NCBI GenBank assembly: GCA_041391365.1
Contig: JAWKOC010000001.1
Location: 310,001-374,000 of the forward strand
Reading direction: 5' to 3'
DNA: 64,000 nucleotides
Origin: JAGRAX01 sp041391365
Lineage (GTDB): Bacteria > Bdellovibrionota_G > JALEGL01 > JAGRMV01
This document shows, piece by piece, positions 38,174 through 46,630 of the stretch; within the stretch, counting starts at the first letter, position 1; each line of letters opens with the position of its first letter. The notes beneath the pieces are model-generated. The model was not told where the DNA came from, did not search any database, and saw only the letters and a list, made by a program, of their open reading frames with translations. Both the position numbers and the translations under genes were made by a program.

Positions 38174-38904
38174 AAAAAATGTGGTGGTTGGTTGTGGTTG
38201 TTGCAGGTGGATTGAGTTCGCAAGGTTATGCACAAACGTTTCAGCAGAAACTGTGCAACGAGCTTCGGGTTCCAGGAGTTGTTCATATGGTTTTGGATTC
38301 ACGTGCGAAAGGAGGGAGCTTCTCTATTTTTTCGATCAGTCCTCAACCGGAAAAATCTTTTTTGTCTTATTTGGAAAAAACATCTGTGACTCAGCACACG
38401 GAAGAAAACATCCAAATGCTACGAAACAAAAGGAATGAGTTGCAAGAAGAAATTGTAGAGTGGAGTCTCGACAGAGATTTGCAAAATTTGAGTGCAGAAG
38501 AAAAATCACAGGGAATGGCTCTTGACCAATCTCTGAAAGGACTCAACCATCAACTTCAACAGCTTGAAAAAGAGATGGAGAAGTATCAATTGACAAGTGT
38601 ATCCAATCAAAAAACTTATTTTTATTATGGTCAAAATGAGTATGTATACCAAATTGGAAATCTTTCTGAATACACCGATGCATCGAATCCAAACGATAAA
38701 AAATACGGTGGATGGACGTATTGGAGCTATGACCAAGACCATCAAAAAGATCCCAACGAACCTTATGATCAGGATCGTTGGATTTCTCCCAATGCTCCTT
38801 TGTCACAATTAAAATTGCAAGCCGGAGATATCTTGTACTTTCACTTCACCACGGAGAAAGGGGAGGCCCCCAATCCTTTTGACGCTCTCAAGTGCGGGAA
38901 TTAA
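38170..38904 (+). CDS. Secreted coiled-coil protein, uncharacterised
   Basis: 244 aa from GTG 38170, overlapping the previous stop by 4 bp. Signal peptide about 1-20 (VKKMWWLVVVVAGGLSSQGY). Residues about 75-140 are a predicted coiled coil (heptads in NIQMLRNKRNELQEEIVEW and KGLNHQLQQLEKEMEKYQL). The C-terminal 100 residues are Tyr/Asp-rich (YYGQNEYVYQIGNLSEYTDAS, YDQDHQKDPNEPYDQDRW) and mention no known motif. It is the last gene before a strong bidirectional terminator. Function unknown; genetic coupling suggests it works with the membrane-anchored partner. Confidence 0.62.
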   Translation: MKKMWWLVVVVAGGLSSQGYAQTFQQKLCNELRVPGVVHMVLDSRAKGGSFSIFSISPQPEKSFLSYLEKTSVTQHTEENIQMLRNKRNELQEEIVEWSLDRDLQNLSAEEKSQGMALDQSLKGLNHQLQQLEKEMEKYQLTSVSNQKTYFYYGQNEYVYQIGNLSEYTDASNPNDKKYGGWTYWSYDQDHQKDPNEPYDQDRWISPNAPLSQLKLQAGDILYFHFTTEKGEAPNPFDALKCGN

Positions 38905-38953
38905 AACCGAGTCTCCAGACCTCGATCAAAAATCAACGGGCATCAAAACGTTC

Positions 38954-39000
38954 TTTTTTCATCCGGCACCAAGTCAAAGACTTGGTGCCGGATGAAAAAA
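38954..39000. terminator. Bidirectional rho-independent terminator
   Basis: Perfect 22-bp inverted repeat (38954-38975 and 38979-39000) with an AAA/TTT loop. The GC-rich core CATCCGGCACCAAGTC is flanked by T6 on the left and A6-7 on the right, so each strand ends in a U-tract. It serves the plus-strand trio ending at 38904 and the minus-strand xth gene ending at 39023. Confidence 0.9.
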
Positions 39001-39022
39001 AGATTGATGTCTGGGGTAGAGG

Positions 39023-39787
39023 CTATTTTTTTAGATTGAGCTCGATGGGACAGTGATCGGAGCCCATCACGTCGTTTTGGTGAAAGCATCCCTTGAGTCG
39101 ATCTTGAAATTCAGGGTTACATGTGAAGTAGTCGATTCTCCACCCAACATTGTTGGCTCGGGCATTGGCTCGGTAGCTCCACCAAGTGTAGTGATTTGGC
39201 CCTGGTTCAAAGTTGCGAAAAACATCCACATATCCTTGGCGTAAATATTCAGACATCCAGGCACGTTCTTCTGGCAAAAAGCCTGCATTTTGTTCGTTGG
39301 CCTTGGGTCTTTTGAGGTCGATTTCTTTGTGCGCAATGTTATAGTCGCCGCACAAAACAATATGCTTGCCTGCTTTTCTCCATTGATTGCAGTACTCCAA
39401 CATGGAGTTGCAAAATTCTATTTTGTACGAAAGTCGCTTTCCAAGGTCTTGGCTGTTGGGGAAATAGGCATTGATCACCACAAAGTCTTTGTATTCCACC
39501 GTCAGTGTTCGTCCCTCGATGTCAAATGCTTTGTCGTTCATTCCATAGTGAATGTTGAGCGGCTCTTTTTTGCAATAGGTGGCCACGCTGCTATAGCCTT
39601 TTTTCTCTGCGGAAAACCAAAAGGAGTTGTAGCTTTGTGGGTGAATCAGGTCTTCATCCAGCTGTTCTTTATGGGCTTTGGTCTCTTGGATACAGACAAT
39701 GTCTGCATCTTGAGCTGAGAACCAATCCAAAAACCCTTTTTTCTGCACGGCTCGAATTCCGTTGACGTTCCAAGATAGAATTTTCAT
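39023..39787 (-). CDS. xth: Exodeoxyribonuclease III
   Basis: 254 aa, normal for ExoIII/ApeI-type AP endonucleases of the EEP superfamily that repair abasic sites. Motifs: MKILSWNVNGIRA (Asn), VCIQETKA (metal Glu), LCGDYNIAHKEIDL (catalytic Asp/Asn), NVGWRIDYF and MGSDHCPIEL (catalytic His). The KRPKANEQNAGFLPEERAW segment is typical of ExoA/XthA of this type. Single-gene unit on the minus strand ending at the bidirectional terminator and divergent from a methyltransferase gene. Confidence 0.93.
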   Translation of the reverse strand: MKILSWNVNGIRAVQKKGFLDWFSAQDADIVCIQETKAHKEQLDEDLIHPQSYNSFWFSAEKKGYSSVATYCKKEPLNIHYGMNDKAFDIEGRTLTVEYKDFVVINAYFPNSQDLGKRLSYKIEFCNSMLEYCNQWRKAGKHIVLCGDYNIAHKEIDLKRPKANEQNAGFLPEERAWMSEYLRQGYVDVFRNFEPGPNHYTWWSYRANARANNVGWRIDYFTCNPEFQDRLKGCFHQNDVMGSDHCPIELNLKK

Positions 39788-39861
39788 TTACATTTTCCCT
39801 CTCATCGTTCATACACGCATTCAATCATTTTTCAAATCATTGTGTTGCTGATGAGTGTGGG

Positions 39862-40692
39862 ATGAAGAAAAAAGCGAAAAAAAAGCTACAAGACTATCAC
39901 AAGTATGAGCTCTATGAGGCGGCTGTTCAGGATCCTGAGAGCGAGGTCCAAATCATTGACCAGATCTATCAAGAGAATTTTGATGAACAGGCAACCGTTT
40001 TTCGTGAAGATTTTTGTTCTACATTTTTGAATACCTGCCAGTGGGTCAGAGAAGCTGATGACCATCGAGGCATTGCCATTGATCTAGATCCGAGTCCTTT
40101 GGAATATGGAAAAAAACATCATCTGAGTGCTTTGACCGTAGACCAGCAACGTAGAGTTCACATTCATCAGGCGAATGTTCTGGATGTGAAAACAGAAAAA
40201 AGCGACATCATATCGATCTCCAATTTCTCCATAGGCTTTTTACGAAGTCGAGCTCAGCTTCTTCAGTATTTTTTCAAATGCTATAAAGATCTTCAAGACG
40301 AGGGAATGGTGGTCTTCGATTTGCTTGGCGGGTATGAGATGTCTCAAGAGCAGGAAGAAGAGCGCAGAGTTACACTCGAAGATGGATATCAACTCACTTA
40401 CCTTTGGGAACATGCAACATTCAATCCGATTGATCGAGATGCTCTGTTTTACATTCATTTCAAAAAAGGAAAACAGGAGCGAAGAAAAGTTTTTCATTAC
40501 CACTGGAGAATGTGGACCATTCCAGAAATTTCAGATGTATTGCGAGATGCGGGTTTTGATGATGTTGTCGTGTATTGGGAAAATGATGATGAAGATGGAG
40601 AAGGTGATGGAACCTTTGCCAAACAGTCCAAGGTAGAGGACTGTGCCATATGGATCGTATATGTTGCTGGCCTCAAAAAAAAGAAACCCTAG
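39862..40692 (+). CDS. SAM-dependent methyltransferase, class I
   Basis: 276 aa. Lys-rich start (MKKKAKKKLQDYHKYELYEAAVQ). The Rossmann-like core shows FREDFCSTFLNTCQWV and GIAIDLDPSPLEYGKKH (acidic end of strand beta2), then SISNFSIGFLRSR and MVVFDLLGGYEM. Typical GxGxG of motif I is replaced by the FCSTF segment, so the SAM site is atypical and assignment rests on fold. An acidic stretch (ENDDEDGEGDG) lies near residue 240. Substrate unknown. Convergent with the kinase gene with no spacer. Confidence 0.72.
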   Translation: MKKKAKKKLQDYHKYELYEAAVQDPESEVQIIDQIYQENFDEQATVFREDFCSTFLNTCQWVREADDHRGIAIDLDPSPLEYGKKHHLSALTVDQQRRVHIHQANVLDVKTEKSDIISISNFSIGFLRSRAQLLQYFFKCYKDLQDEGMVVFDLLGGYEMSQEQEEERRVTLEDGYQLTYLWEHATFNPIDRDALFYIHFKKGKQERRKVFHYHWRMWTIPEISDVLRDAGFDDVVVYWENDDEDGEGDGTFAKQSKVEDCAIWIVYVAGLKKKKP

Positions 40693-41676
40693 TCACTCCG
40701 ATAAAATCATTTCCATAGCGAGTTCAATTCGATACTCACGCTCTTCCAAATTTAGACTCAAAGGAAGCTGAGCCACCCCCAAGAGTCTTCTGAGCATTTC
40801 GATCCCACAAAATGATTCAACATGATGAGAGATCAAATGATGGTGTCTGAGTTTTTCGAGTATGTCGGCCATGATATGAACAGGATGTTTGGCCAAGAGC
40901 AAATGCGCCTGCAAAATTCCCACATCAAATTCTTTGGGACCAAGAAAGCAAAACTCTGGGTCAATCACATACATATGATTTTCACTTTGTAGCCAGCTTC
41001 CTGGAAAAAAATCACCGTGCAAGAGAGTATCTCCATCGGCAAGATAGCGTTTCCCATAATCAGCGATCTTCTTTTTCAAGGGTTCATTGGAGCAAACATG
41101 AGATGCAATCCTAGAAAGCCCATGGCAATGCTGATCTAGGTTCAATCCATTGTGAGGTTCAAATGGAAACACAAAGATATGAAAATGGTTCAGAGTTCTC
41201 ATTTCACGGTTGTGTAGTTTGTTTTCATTGGAAGAGACAGAAGTTGCATAAAGATGATCTAGAAACGTAAGCAGCTGATCAAGTTGGGTGGTTTGAAGAG
41301 TTTGGTCATGATACACGGTTGTCAGGTCTGGGCAGTTTCCTAAATCTTCGAGCATCATGATGCGATTTTCTTGATCCAGATGAATCATGTTTGGCATGTG
41401 TTTCTTTAAATGAAAATTGCGAGATGCGATCTCATAAAAGCAAGCTTCTGTCAGAATTCGATCTTGAGGAGCTTCAATGTGAGGATATTTTTCTACCCAG
41501 GGCCTAGATTGTTTGAGAATAAATTGTCTTGAATTGGTTTGAACTCTTAAGGTCAAATTCATGTTGCCATCGCCAGCCTTCGAGACGTGGCTCACGGTCT
41601 CATTCGAATCAATCCATCCGCTGCCTTGCAGATATCGTGAAAGATCTTTCTTTTCAAGATTCAGATGCAGAGCCAT
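40693..41676 (-). CDS. Aminoglycoside phosphotransferase-fold kinase (MtnK-like)
   Basis: 327 aa, APH/choline-kinase fold. The N-lobe has SKAGDGNMNLTLRVQTNSRQFILKQSRPWVEKYP, resembling the nucleotide loop of 5-methylthioribose kinase; the catalytic loop is LLHGDFFPGSWL and the metal-binding segment is VIDPEFCFLGPKEFDVG. These match MtnK-type small-molecule kinases more than antibiotic kinases. No other methionine-salvage genes are near, so the substrate is unproven. Ends directly at the methyltransferase stop and lies 10 bp after the AGCS symporter stop on the same strand. Confidence 0.78.
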   Translation of the reverse strand: MALHLNLEKKDLSRYLQGSGWIDSNETVSHVSKAGDGNMNLTLRVQTNSRQFILKQSRPWVEKYPHIEAPQDRILTEACFYEIASRNFHLKKHMPNMIHLDQENRIMMLEDLGNCPDLTTVYHDQTLQTTQLDQLLTFLDHLYATSVSSNENKLHNREMRTLNHFHIFVFPFEPHNGLNLDQHCHGLSRIASHVCSNEPLKKKIADYGKRYLADGDTLLHGDFFPGSWLQSENHMYVIDPEFCFLGPKEFDVGILQAHLLLAKHPVHIMADILEKLRHHHLISHHVESFCGIEMLRRLLGVAQLPLSLNLEEREYRIELAMEMILSE

Positions 41677-41686
41677 GGGTAGGCAA

Positions 41687-43078
41687 TCACCATTTTTGAG
41701 AAAAATAGGCTTTGAAGTCTTCTTTGAGTTCTCCAGACAAGATCAACACTCCAATCAAATTGGGTACAGTTGTCAGCGCCAAACACAAATCTCCCAAACT
41801 CCACACAAACTTTACCGCGAACAAGGAACCCAAAAATACGAAAGCACAATACAGCATCCGATAGGTTTTGATGGCTTTTTCTTTGAATAAATAGACGACG
41901 GCTTGCTCACCATAATAGGCCCACGCGAGTACAGTTGAAAAAGAAAAAAGGATAAGCCCTAACGTCACAATATGAGCTCCAATCCCGTGCAAACCAATCA
42001 CGGCCAATCCTTGATCAAATGCGTGAATCGTAAGATCCGATCCACTGGCCTGGGATGATTGATCCAAATGAACTCCTGTGGACAAAATGATCAACGCGGT
42101 CATAGAGCAAATGACAATTGTATCGATGAACGGTCCCAATGAGGCCACAATTCCTTCGCGAACAGGGTATTTTGTTTTTGCAGCTGCATGGGCAATGGGT
42201 GCGGATCCGAGTCCTGCTTCGTTGGAGAATGCTCCCCGAGACACACCGTTGCGAATGGCTGCGATGAATGCGGATCCCAGCATCCCACCTCCCACAGATT
42301 TGATGTCGAATGCTTTGTATAAAATTTCATGAAAGACATGTGGAATTTCCCCGATTTTGATCACAAGAATTACCAATGCGGCAGCAATGTATATAGCCGT
42401 CATGATTGGAACCAAATAACTCGTCACATCGCCAATTCTTTTGATACCTCCTACAATCACTGCAAACAACATAAGGGCCAATACCAACCCTGTTGTCCAT
42501 GCAGGAATGCCATACGTGATTTGCATGGACTGCGACAAGCTGTTGGATTGGATCAAATTTCCCATGGCGATTGTGATGCCAATAAAGCCAGCCGCAAAAT
42601 AAATTCCAACAAATCTCCCCAATTTTGGAGAGATTCTGCCAAAGGCTTTTTCCAAATAATACATAGGGCCTCCGGAAGAAAATCCCGAAGAAAGTGTTTT
42701 TCGGTATTTGAGACCTAATGTACATTCGCAACATTTGGTCATCATCCCAAAAATAGCTGTGACCCACATCCAAAATACTGCACCAGGGCCACCTGCATAA
42801 ATGGCCAGGGCAACGCCGGTGATGTTTCCTACACCAATGGTTCCGGACAAAGCCGTGGACAATGCTTTGAAGTGAGAAATGTCACCTGGGTCATTGGGGT
42901 CATCAAAATCGCCTCGAACTACTTTTAGTGCGTGTCCAAATTTTCGCACTTGAAGGAATCCAAAACGGAAGGTTAGAAAAATTCCAGTCGGGATCAAAGA
43001 CCCCAGCAAGAGATAAAATCCGATGGCTCCGTTGAATTGGTCGATAAGGTTGTTTACGGTTTGCAATAGATCAGACAT
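41687..43078 (-). CDS. Sodium:alanine symporter (AGCS family)
   Basis: 463 aa from ATG 43078 (MSDLLQTVNNLIDQFNGAIG); an in-frame TTG adds 12 residues. About ten to eleven membrane segments. AGCS landmarks: FKALSTALSGTIGVGNITGVALAIYAGGPGAVFWMW, GPMYYLEKAFG, SNEAGLGSAPIAHAAAKT and DTIVICSMTALIIL. It imports alanine or glycine with Na+. The kinase gene follows 10 bp downstream on the same strand and could be co-transcribed. No clear ribosome-binding site before the ATG was seen. Confidence 0.93.
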   Translation of the reverse strand: MSDLLQTVNNLIDQFNGAIGFYLLLGSLIPTGIFLTFRFGFLQVRKFGHALKVVRGDFDDPNDPGDISHFKALSTALSGTIGVGNITGVALAIYAGGPGAVFWMWVTAIFGMMTKCCECTLGLKYRKTLSSGFSSGGPMYYLEKAFGRISPKLGRFVGIYFAAGFIGITIAMGNLIQSNSLSQSMQITYGIPAWTTGLVLALMLFAVIVGGIKRIGDVTSYLVPIMTAIYIAAALVILVIKIGEIPHVFHEILYKAFDIKSVGGGMLGSAFIAAIRNGVSRGAFSNEAGLGSAPIAHAAAKTKYPVREGIVASLGPFIDTIVICSMTALIILSTGVHLDQSSQASGSDLTIHAFDQGLAVIGLHGIGAHIVTLGLILFSFSTVLAWAYYGEQAVVYLFKEKAIKTYRMLYCAFVFLGSLFAVKFVWSLGDLCLALTTVPNLIGVLILSGELKEDFKAYFSQKW

Positions 43079-43150
43079 AACTGATTTTTTTACAGAAAAG
43101 ATAAAATTAGACAATGATTATTGTGCTTCTCATCAAAAAAAAATATGGAT

Positions 43151-43186
43151 AAAAAAAGGCGTGAACCCCCGTAGAAGTCCACGCCC
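43151..43186 (-). terminator. Rho-independent terminator of the small secreted-protein gene
   Basis: On the minus strand, GGCGTG pairs with CACGCC (43158-43163 with 43180-43185) around a 16-nt loop and is followed directly by T7 (A7 at 43151-43157 on plus). It lies 24 bp beyond the stop at 43210 and closes the two-component region. Confidence 0.75.
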
Positions 43187-43209
43187 TATCATATCAGTAC
43201 GACCCAGAT

Positions 43210-43527
43210 TTATAGATTCAGCCACACCGAGAATCCTGAGGGTCTGTACCACCCATAGTGGTGACCATGATGATGACGATGGTAGGATCGTCGTCGTTGC
43301 ATTCGTCGATCGTGGCGTCGATCATATCTACGAATCGCTTGTCGTCGTCGAGCCATAGGAGCCCGATGTGAGTCTCGGTGTTGGTACCGATGCTGATTGG
43401 ATGATCCGGACCCTTGTCGGTGATTCCCTTGTGAGGATCGTTGAGAGGGTCTAGCTTCTGCCATGTCTGCACCCACCAAGGTGATTCCAACCAAAAGCAG
43501 AATCCAAGTGATGTTGTTTTTGTTCAT
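43210..43527 (-). CDS. Small secreted His/Arg-rich protein
   Basis: 105 aa from ATG 43527, with GGAGG 5 nt upstream. Signal peptide about 1-24 (MNKNNITWILLLVGITLVGA). The mature part is extremely rich in Arg and His (MARRRQAIRRYDRRHDRR, RRRSYHRHHHGHHYGWYR), consistent with metal or polyanion binding at the periplasm or surface. It has its own promoter with a regulator box (43566-43584) shared with the upstream operon, so it is probably a target of that two-component system. No named family recognised. Confidence 0.72.
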   Translation of the reverse strand: MNKNNITWILLLVGITLVGADMAEARPSQRSSQGNHRQGSGSSNQHRYQHRDSHRAPMARRRQAIRRYDRRHDRRMQRRRSYHRHHHGHHYGWYRPSGFSVWLNL

Positions 43528-43550
43528 AGTAGCCTCCATTTCATGACTTC

Positions 43551-43584
43551 ATCATACCAAGCTCAAGTTGAACCCAAGCTGAAC
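43551..43584 (-). promoter_or_regulatory. Promoter with response-regulator direct repeat (small His/Arg-rich gene)
   Basis: On the minus strand GTTCAGCT (43577-43584) and GTTCAACT (43566-43573) repeat with an 11-bp period, followed 9 nt later by the -10 TATGAT (43551-43556). The repeat replaces the -35. The same arrangement precedes the glycine-zipper gene at 46513-46546. This is the geometry of OmpR/PhoP-family activator sites. Confidence 0.6.
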
Positions 43585-43593
43585 AGTCAAAGT

Positions 43594-44964
43594 CTAGATT
43601 TTATGGGAGGAGGGGATGCTGATACGTAGGCATAGGCCTCCCCATGTTTGGCTGGAACTTACCTCAATGCTGCCCCGATAGGTTTGGATGAGCTCATAGG
43701 CAATGGAAAGGCCAAGTCCCTGGCCCTCGACAGACTCGTCGATGCGAAACCCTCGTTGAAAGATTTTTTCCTTCAATGTTTCGGAAATTCCTGGTCCATC
43801 GTCCTCGATGACAAAAAATGCTTGATGTTCTTTGTTCTCAACACGTACAGATATTTTGGATGTGCAATATTTGAATGCATTTTCGATGAGATTTCCAAAA
43901 CACTCCATGAAATCTTCTTTTTCCATGCTAACATGAGTTTCCTCCTTGCAATCCCAGGTCAGGTGGATGCCTTTGGACTCATAAAGTTTTTGCAATCCAG
44001 AAAGCAAAGAAGTCAAAAGAGGGTGGATCCTCAAAGGGGCAACAAAAAGACGTTTTCTTTCCAGGGAAGCTCTATGCAAATAGTAATCGACGGTGGAGCG
44101 AATCTTGTTCATTTGATCTTGCATGGCCTGCTTCTTGGAAGAATCAAAATCTTCCTTTTCAATGATGGTTTCGATCACGGCCGAAGGCGTCTTTAGACTG
44201 TGGGCAATGTTACGCAGAGATTGCTTGATCTGTTGATACTGAATGTGCTCGTATTCAATCAGGTGGTTGATGCTTTGCTTGAGAGTTTCCAGTTCGCGTG
44301 TATAACTTCCCAAAATTTTTTCTTGGCTTCCTTGTGTGACCAATTTGATCTGTTCTCCCATGGTGTTGATGGGTTTGAGGCCCCAGCGAATCAGTACCAC
44401 CTGAATCAGAATGACAAGAAAGCCCATGGCGGGCAGAAGAATCCATAAAATATGGCGAAATTTTCTTAGGTATCGTTGAAATTCAGTGGGTGTTTCATAG
44501 ACGACCAGCGTAAGCGTTTGAGTCTGCTGTGCCGATTGAATCCATTCCACTTGATGAGCCAACACAAAGCTGAAGCCATCCTGAGAGTGATCTCGTTTGA
44601 AAAGCCATTCGTTGATGTGTAGATCTGATGGGTCAATGATTTGAGAGGAAATTTTGCTGCTTTCCCATAGAACCTTCCCTTGAGAGTCTAGGACATAAGC
44701 ATATCTTTTGATTGCATCGTCAAAAAAATCGGGATTCAAAAAAACTTCGTTTCCGGTTTCAACCTCGTGATCGTGATAGTCAATCGAGCCAATCAAAGAG
44801 TAAATTTGATTTTCCATCGATGTGCGCAGATTCGATCGCAAAGTGTAAAAATAAGAACGCTCAATCAGTGCGGTCATCAAGAGAACAAAAATGACAAATA
44901 CCGCAGAGCTGATGAGTAAAAATCGAGACTGGAAAGATCTGGGTTGAGGACTACGCGTTTTCAT
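43594..44964 (-). CDS. Sensor histidine kinase
   Basis: 456 aa from ATG 44964 (MKTRSPQPRSFQSRFLLIS). Two membrane helices (about 16-38 and 150-172) bracket a periplasmic sensor of about 110 residues. HAMP-like linker, then dimerisation box IAHSLKTPSAVIETII with the phospho-acceptor His (S in place of the common E after H), N-box NLIENAFKYC, G1 VIEDDGPGIS and G2 GQGLGLSIAYEL. It autophosphorylates and serves the OmpR-type regulator encoded just upstream, with a 14-bp overlap. The signal is unknown. Confidence 0.92.
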   Translation of the reverse strand: MKTRSPQPRSFQSRFLLISSAVFVIFVLLMTALIERSYFYTLRSNLRTSMENQIYSLIGSIDYHDHEVETGNEVFLNPDFFDDAIKRYAYVLDSQGKVLWESSKISSQIIDPSDLHINEWLFKRDHSQDGFSFVLAHQVEWIQSAQQTQTLTLVVYETPTEFQRYLRKFRHILWILLPAMGFLVILIQVVLIRWGLKPINTMGEQIKLVTQGSQEKILGSYTRELETLKQSINHLIEYEHIQYQQIKQSLRNIAHSLKTPSAVIETIIEKEDFDSSKKQAMQDQMNKIRSTVDYYLHRASLERKRLFVAPLRIHPLLTSLLSGLQKLYESKGIHLTWDCKEETHVSMEKEDFMECFGNLIENAFKYCTSKISVRVENKEHQAFFVIEDDGPGISETLKEKIFQRGFRIDESVEGQGLGLSIAYELIQTYRGSIEVSSSQTWGGLCLRISIPSSHKI

Positions 44965-45625
44965 CAAACACATACCCTTGACCACGCTGAGTTTTGATGA
45001 ACTCTTGTCCTTGTGGACCTTGAGTTTTTTTTCTCAACCTTCGAACAAATACTTCGATGATGTTTGGATCTCGTTCGTCTGCATCGGTGTAAAGATGTTT
45101 GATCAAATCAGCCTTTGAAACTACTTTTCCTGCATTGTACATAAAGTATTCCATCACTTTGTATTCATAGGCAGTAAGTTCCAGATCTGATTTGTAAAAG
45201 GAAATTTTTTGTGAGGCTGGATCCAATGCAAAAGCACCATGTTCAAGGATGGCTTGGTGCTTTCCCGCCGATCTTCTGAGCAGAGCTCGAACGCGTGCAA
45301 GCACTTCTTGTTTTTGAAAAGGTTTGACCACATAGTCGTCAGCTCCTGCTTCCAGTGCCTCCACTTTTTCTTCCCAGGTATTTCTTGCGGTGAGAACCAA
45401 GATGGGAAAATTGACTTTTGCGGCGCGAACTTTTTTGATCAGCTCTACTCCAGAAAAATCTGGCAATCCAAGATCAAAAATGCCGAGATTGATTCCAGAT
45501 TCGCTGCTATGATACAAACCCTCTTCTGCGTTTTGTGCGGTGAGAACCATGTATTGTTCTTGGCGCAAAAAATTTGCAAGATTGGCTCGGAGCAGATCTT
45601 CGTCTTCTACAAGCAAAATTTTCAT
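44951..45625 (-). CDS. OmpR-family response regulator
   Basis: 224 aa. Receiver domain with DED near residues 7-9, phospho-acceptor Asp in IFDLGLPDFSGVELI, Thr in VLTARNTWEEK and Lys in DDYVVKPFQKQEVLARV. C-terminal winged helix (LELTAYEYKVMEYFMYNAGKVVSKADLIKHLY...NIIEVFVRRLRKKTQ) is the OmpR/PhoP type. Its stop overlaps the kinase start. It most likely binds the 11-bp-period repeats at 46528-46546 (own operon) and 43566-43584. Confidence 0.93.
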   Translation of the reverse strand: MKILLVEDEDLLRANLANFLRQEQYMVLTAQNAEEGLYHSSESGINLGIFDLGLPDFSGVELIKKVRAAKVNFPILVLTARNTWEEKVEALEAGADDYVVKPFQKQEVLARVRALLRRSAGKHQAILEHGAFALDPASQKISFYKSDLELTAYEYKVMEYFMYNAGKVVSKADLIKHLYTDADERDPNIIEVFVRRLRKKTQGPQGQEFIKTQRGQGYVFDENA

Positions 45626-45634
45626 GACAACTTT

Positions 45635-45940
45635 CTATTGATACGCATCGATTTCGATGTCGCGAATTTGACCTGTTTCAGATTTGATGCGAACGAAATA
45701 GCGTCTTCCGACCAGTTTTGCCCAAATCACTCGCCCAGGAAATTTGACCAGTGCAAGTCTTTTTGCTTCTTCGCGACTGATCATAGATGCTTCATCACCA
45801 CCGTTGCGTCTCTGATATTGTCCCACCAATCTACGGTTCATCCAAGAGTTGGACGAATCTGCAGCCATGGCAGGAATTGCCATGGCGATTCCCACGGCGG
45901 TACACAAAATGATGCTGAGCCTGCGTAGCATGGATGTCAT
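45635..45940 (-). CDS. PepSY-domain periplasmic protein
   Basis: 101 aa. Signal peptide about 1-26 (MTSMLRRLSIILCTAVGIAMAIPAMA). The mature part ISREEAKRLALVKFPGRVIWAKLVGRRYFVRIKSETGQIRDIEIDAY is one PepSY-type domain. PepSY proteins adjacent to two-component systems are common and are thought to modulate sensors or proteases; the exact role here is inference. ATGA overlap with the glycine-zipper gene upstream and a 9-bp gap to the response regulator downstream place all four genes in one operon. Confidence 0.8.
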   Translation of the reverse strand: MTSMLRRLSIILCTAVGIAMAIPAMAADSSNSWMNRRLVGQYQRRNGGDEASMISREEAKRLALVKFPGRVIWAKLVGRRYFVRIKSETGQIRDIEIDAYQ

Positions 45941-46473
45941 TCTGCCACAGGCTCAACCTGAAGGCGAATCTTTATGTAATTTCCTGGCTCTTGATCCATT
46001 TCGGTAGAATACCGTTGGCCTGCAAATTCGTACTCTACTTGATATCCCACCAGCTCTTCGACCTTGCGATACGAAACATTCTCATGACACACTTTTTCTT
46101 GGCTTTGATAGATTCTCTTTTGCGTAGTGGTTTTTCGATTGATACTTTGGCCGATGACGGCACCAGCCGTTGCGCCAAGCAGAGCATTTTGGCCCTTTCG
46201 TCGGCGACTATGAGAGCCAATGACCGCACCGAGTAGACCTCCAACGATGGCTCCCCCCGCATTGGGGCGTTTCTGGGATTCGATCACCACTTCTTCGACA
46301 GGTTCGTAGCGGCAAACCTGACTTGAGATCGGATATTCCATGGTCTCATAGATGGGCTCGGAAGAAAGAACTCTTGCGCGAGCATAAGACCAATTTTCAT
46401 AAGCGAAAACAGGGCTTTGGCTTCCAATCATGGCCATCAATCCTGTAGCTAAAGCAGCCTTTTTTGTGTTCAT
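45937..46473 (-). CDS. Glycine-zipper outer-membrane protein (17-kDa antigen/SlyB-like)
   Basis: 178 aa from ATG 46473, preceded by AAGGAG at 7 nt. Signal peptide about 1-24. The glycine zipper GGAIVGGLLGAVIGSHSRRRKGQNALLGATAGAVIGQSI (residues about 84-122) forms a double helical hairpin typical of the Rickettsia 17-kDa/SlyB group. The C-terminal part is beta-rich (VGYQVEYEFAGQRYSTEMDQEPGNYIKIRLQV). No lipobox Cys was seen. It leads the operon with PepSY, the response regulator and the histidine kinase, so it is probably an envelope-stress output or input. Confidence 0.82.
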   Translation of the reverse strand: MNTKKAALATGLMAMIGSQSPVFAYENWSYARARVLSSEPIYETMEYPISSQVCRYEPVEEVVIESQKRPNAGGAIVGGLLGAVIGSHSRRRKGQNALLGATAGAVIGQSINRKTTTQKRIYQSQEKVCHENVSYRKVEELVGYQVEYEFAGQRYSTEMDQEPGNYIKIRLQVEPVAE

Positions 46474-46512
46474 GACATTTCTCCTTAGGAAATAGGGTTT
46501 CATATGTCTTTG

Positions 46513-46546
46513 AATATACAGACAAAGGGCTGAATCCAGGCTGAAT
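46513..46546 (-). promoter_or_regulatory. Autoregulatory promoter of the glycine-zipper/PepSY/RR/HK operon
   Basis: On the minus strand two ATTCAGCC copies (46539-46546 and 46528-46535; GGCTGAAT on plus) repeat with an 11-bp period and a 3-bp spacer; the -10 TATATT (46513-46518) follows after 9 nt. There is no consensus -35. Motif, period and distance to -10 match the box before the small His/Arg-rich gene. Confidence 0.62.
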
Positions 46547-46589
46547 GGGCAACATGCAAAAGCCTGTCTACATAATAGAGGCGCAAAAC

Positions 46590-46627
46590 TTGACTTTTGC
46601 TCATATAGTACGTATATGGTACTATAT
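46590..46627 (+). promoter_or_regulatory. Promoter and 9+9 dyad operator of the Rrf2-suf operon
   Basis: -35 TTGACT (46590-46595), 17-nt spacer, -10 TATATG (46613-46618). A perfect dyad, ATATAGTAC at 46603-46611 and GTACTATAT at 46619-46627 with 7 nt between, straddles the -10. Such a dyad fits an Rrf2-family repressor (IscR/SufR type) binding its own promoter. The expected transcript start lies only about 6 nt before the ATG at 46631. Confidence 0.65.
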
Positions 46628-46630
46628 ATT

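Noticed and set aside
43218..43490. Alternative 90-codon minus-strand frame in the small secreted-protein gene
   Set aside because: The other frame has a signal peptide, GGAGG before ATG, and a matching terminator; this frame has none of these.
45239..45928. 229-codon plus-strand frame over the response regulator and PepSY genes
   Set aside because: Opposite strand of two well-supported genes; composition is like an antisense shadow (many F, C, H).
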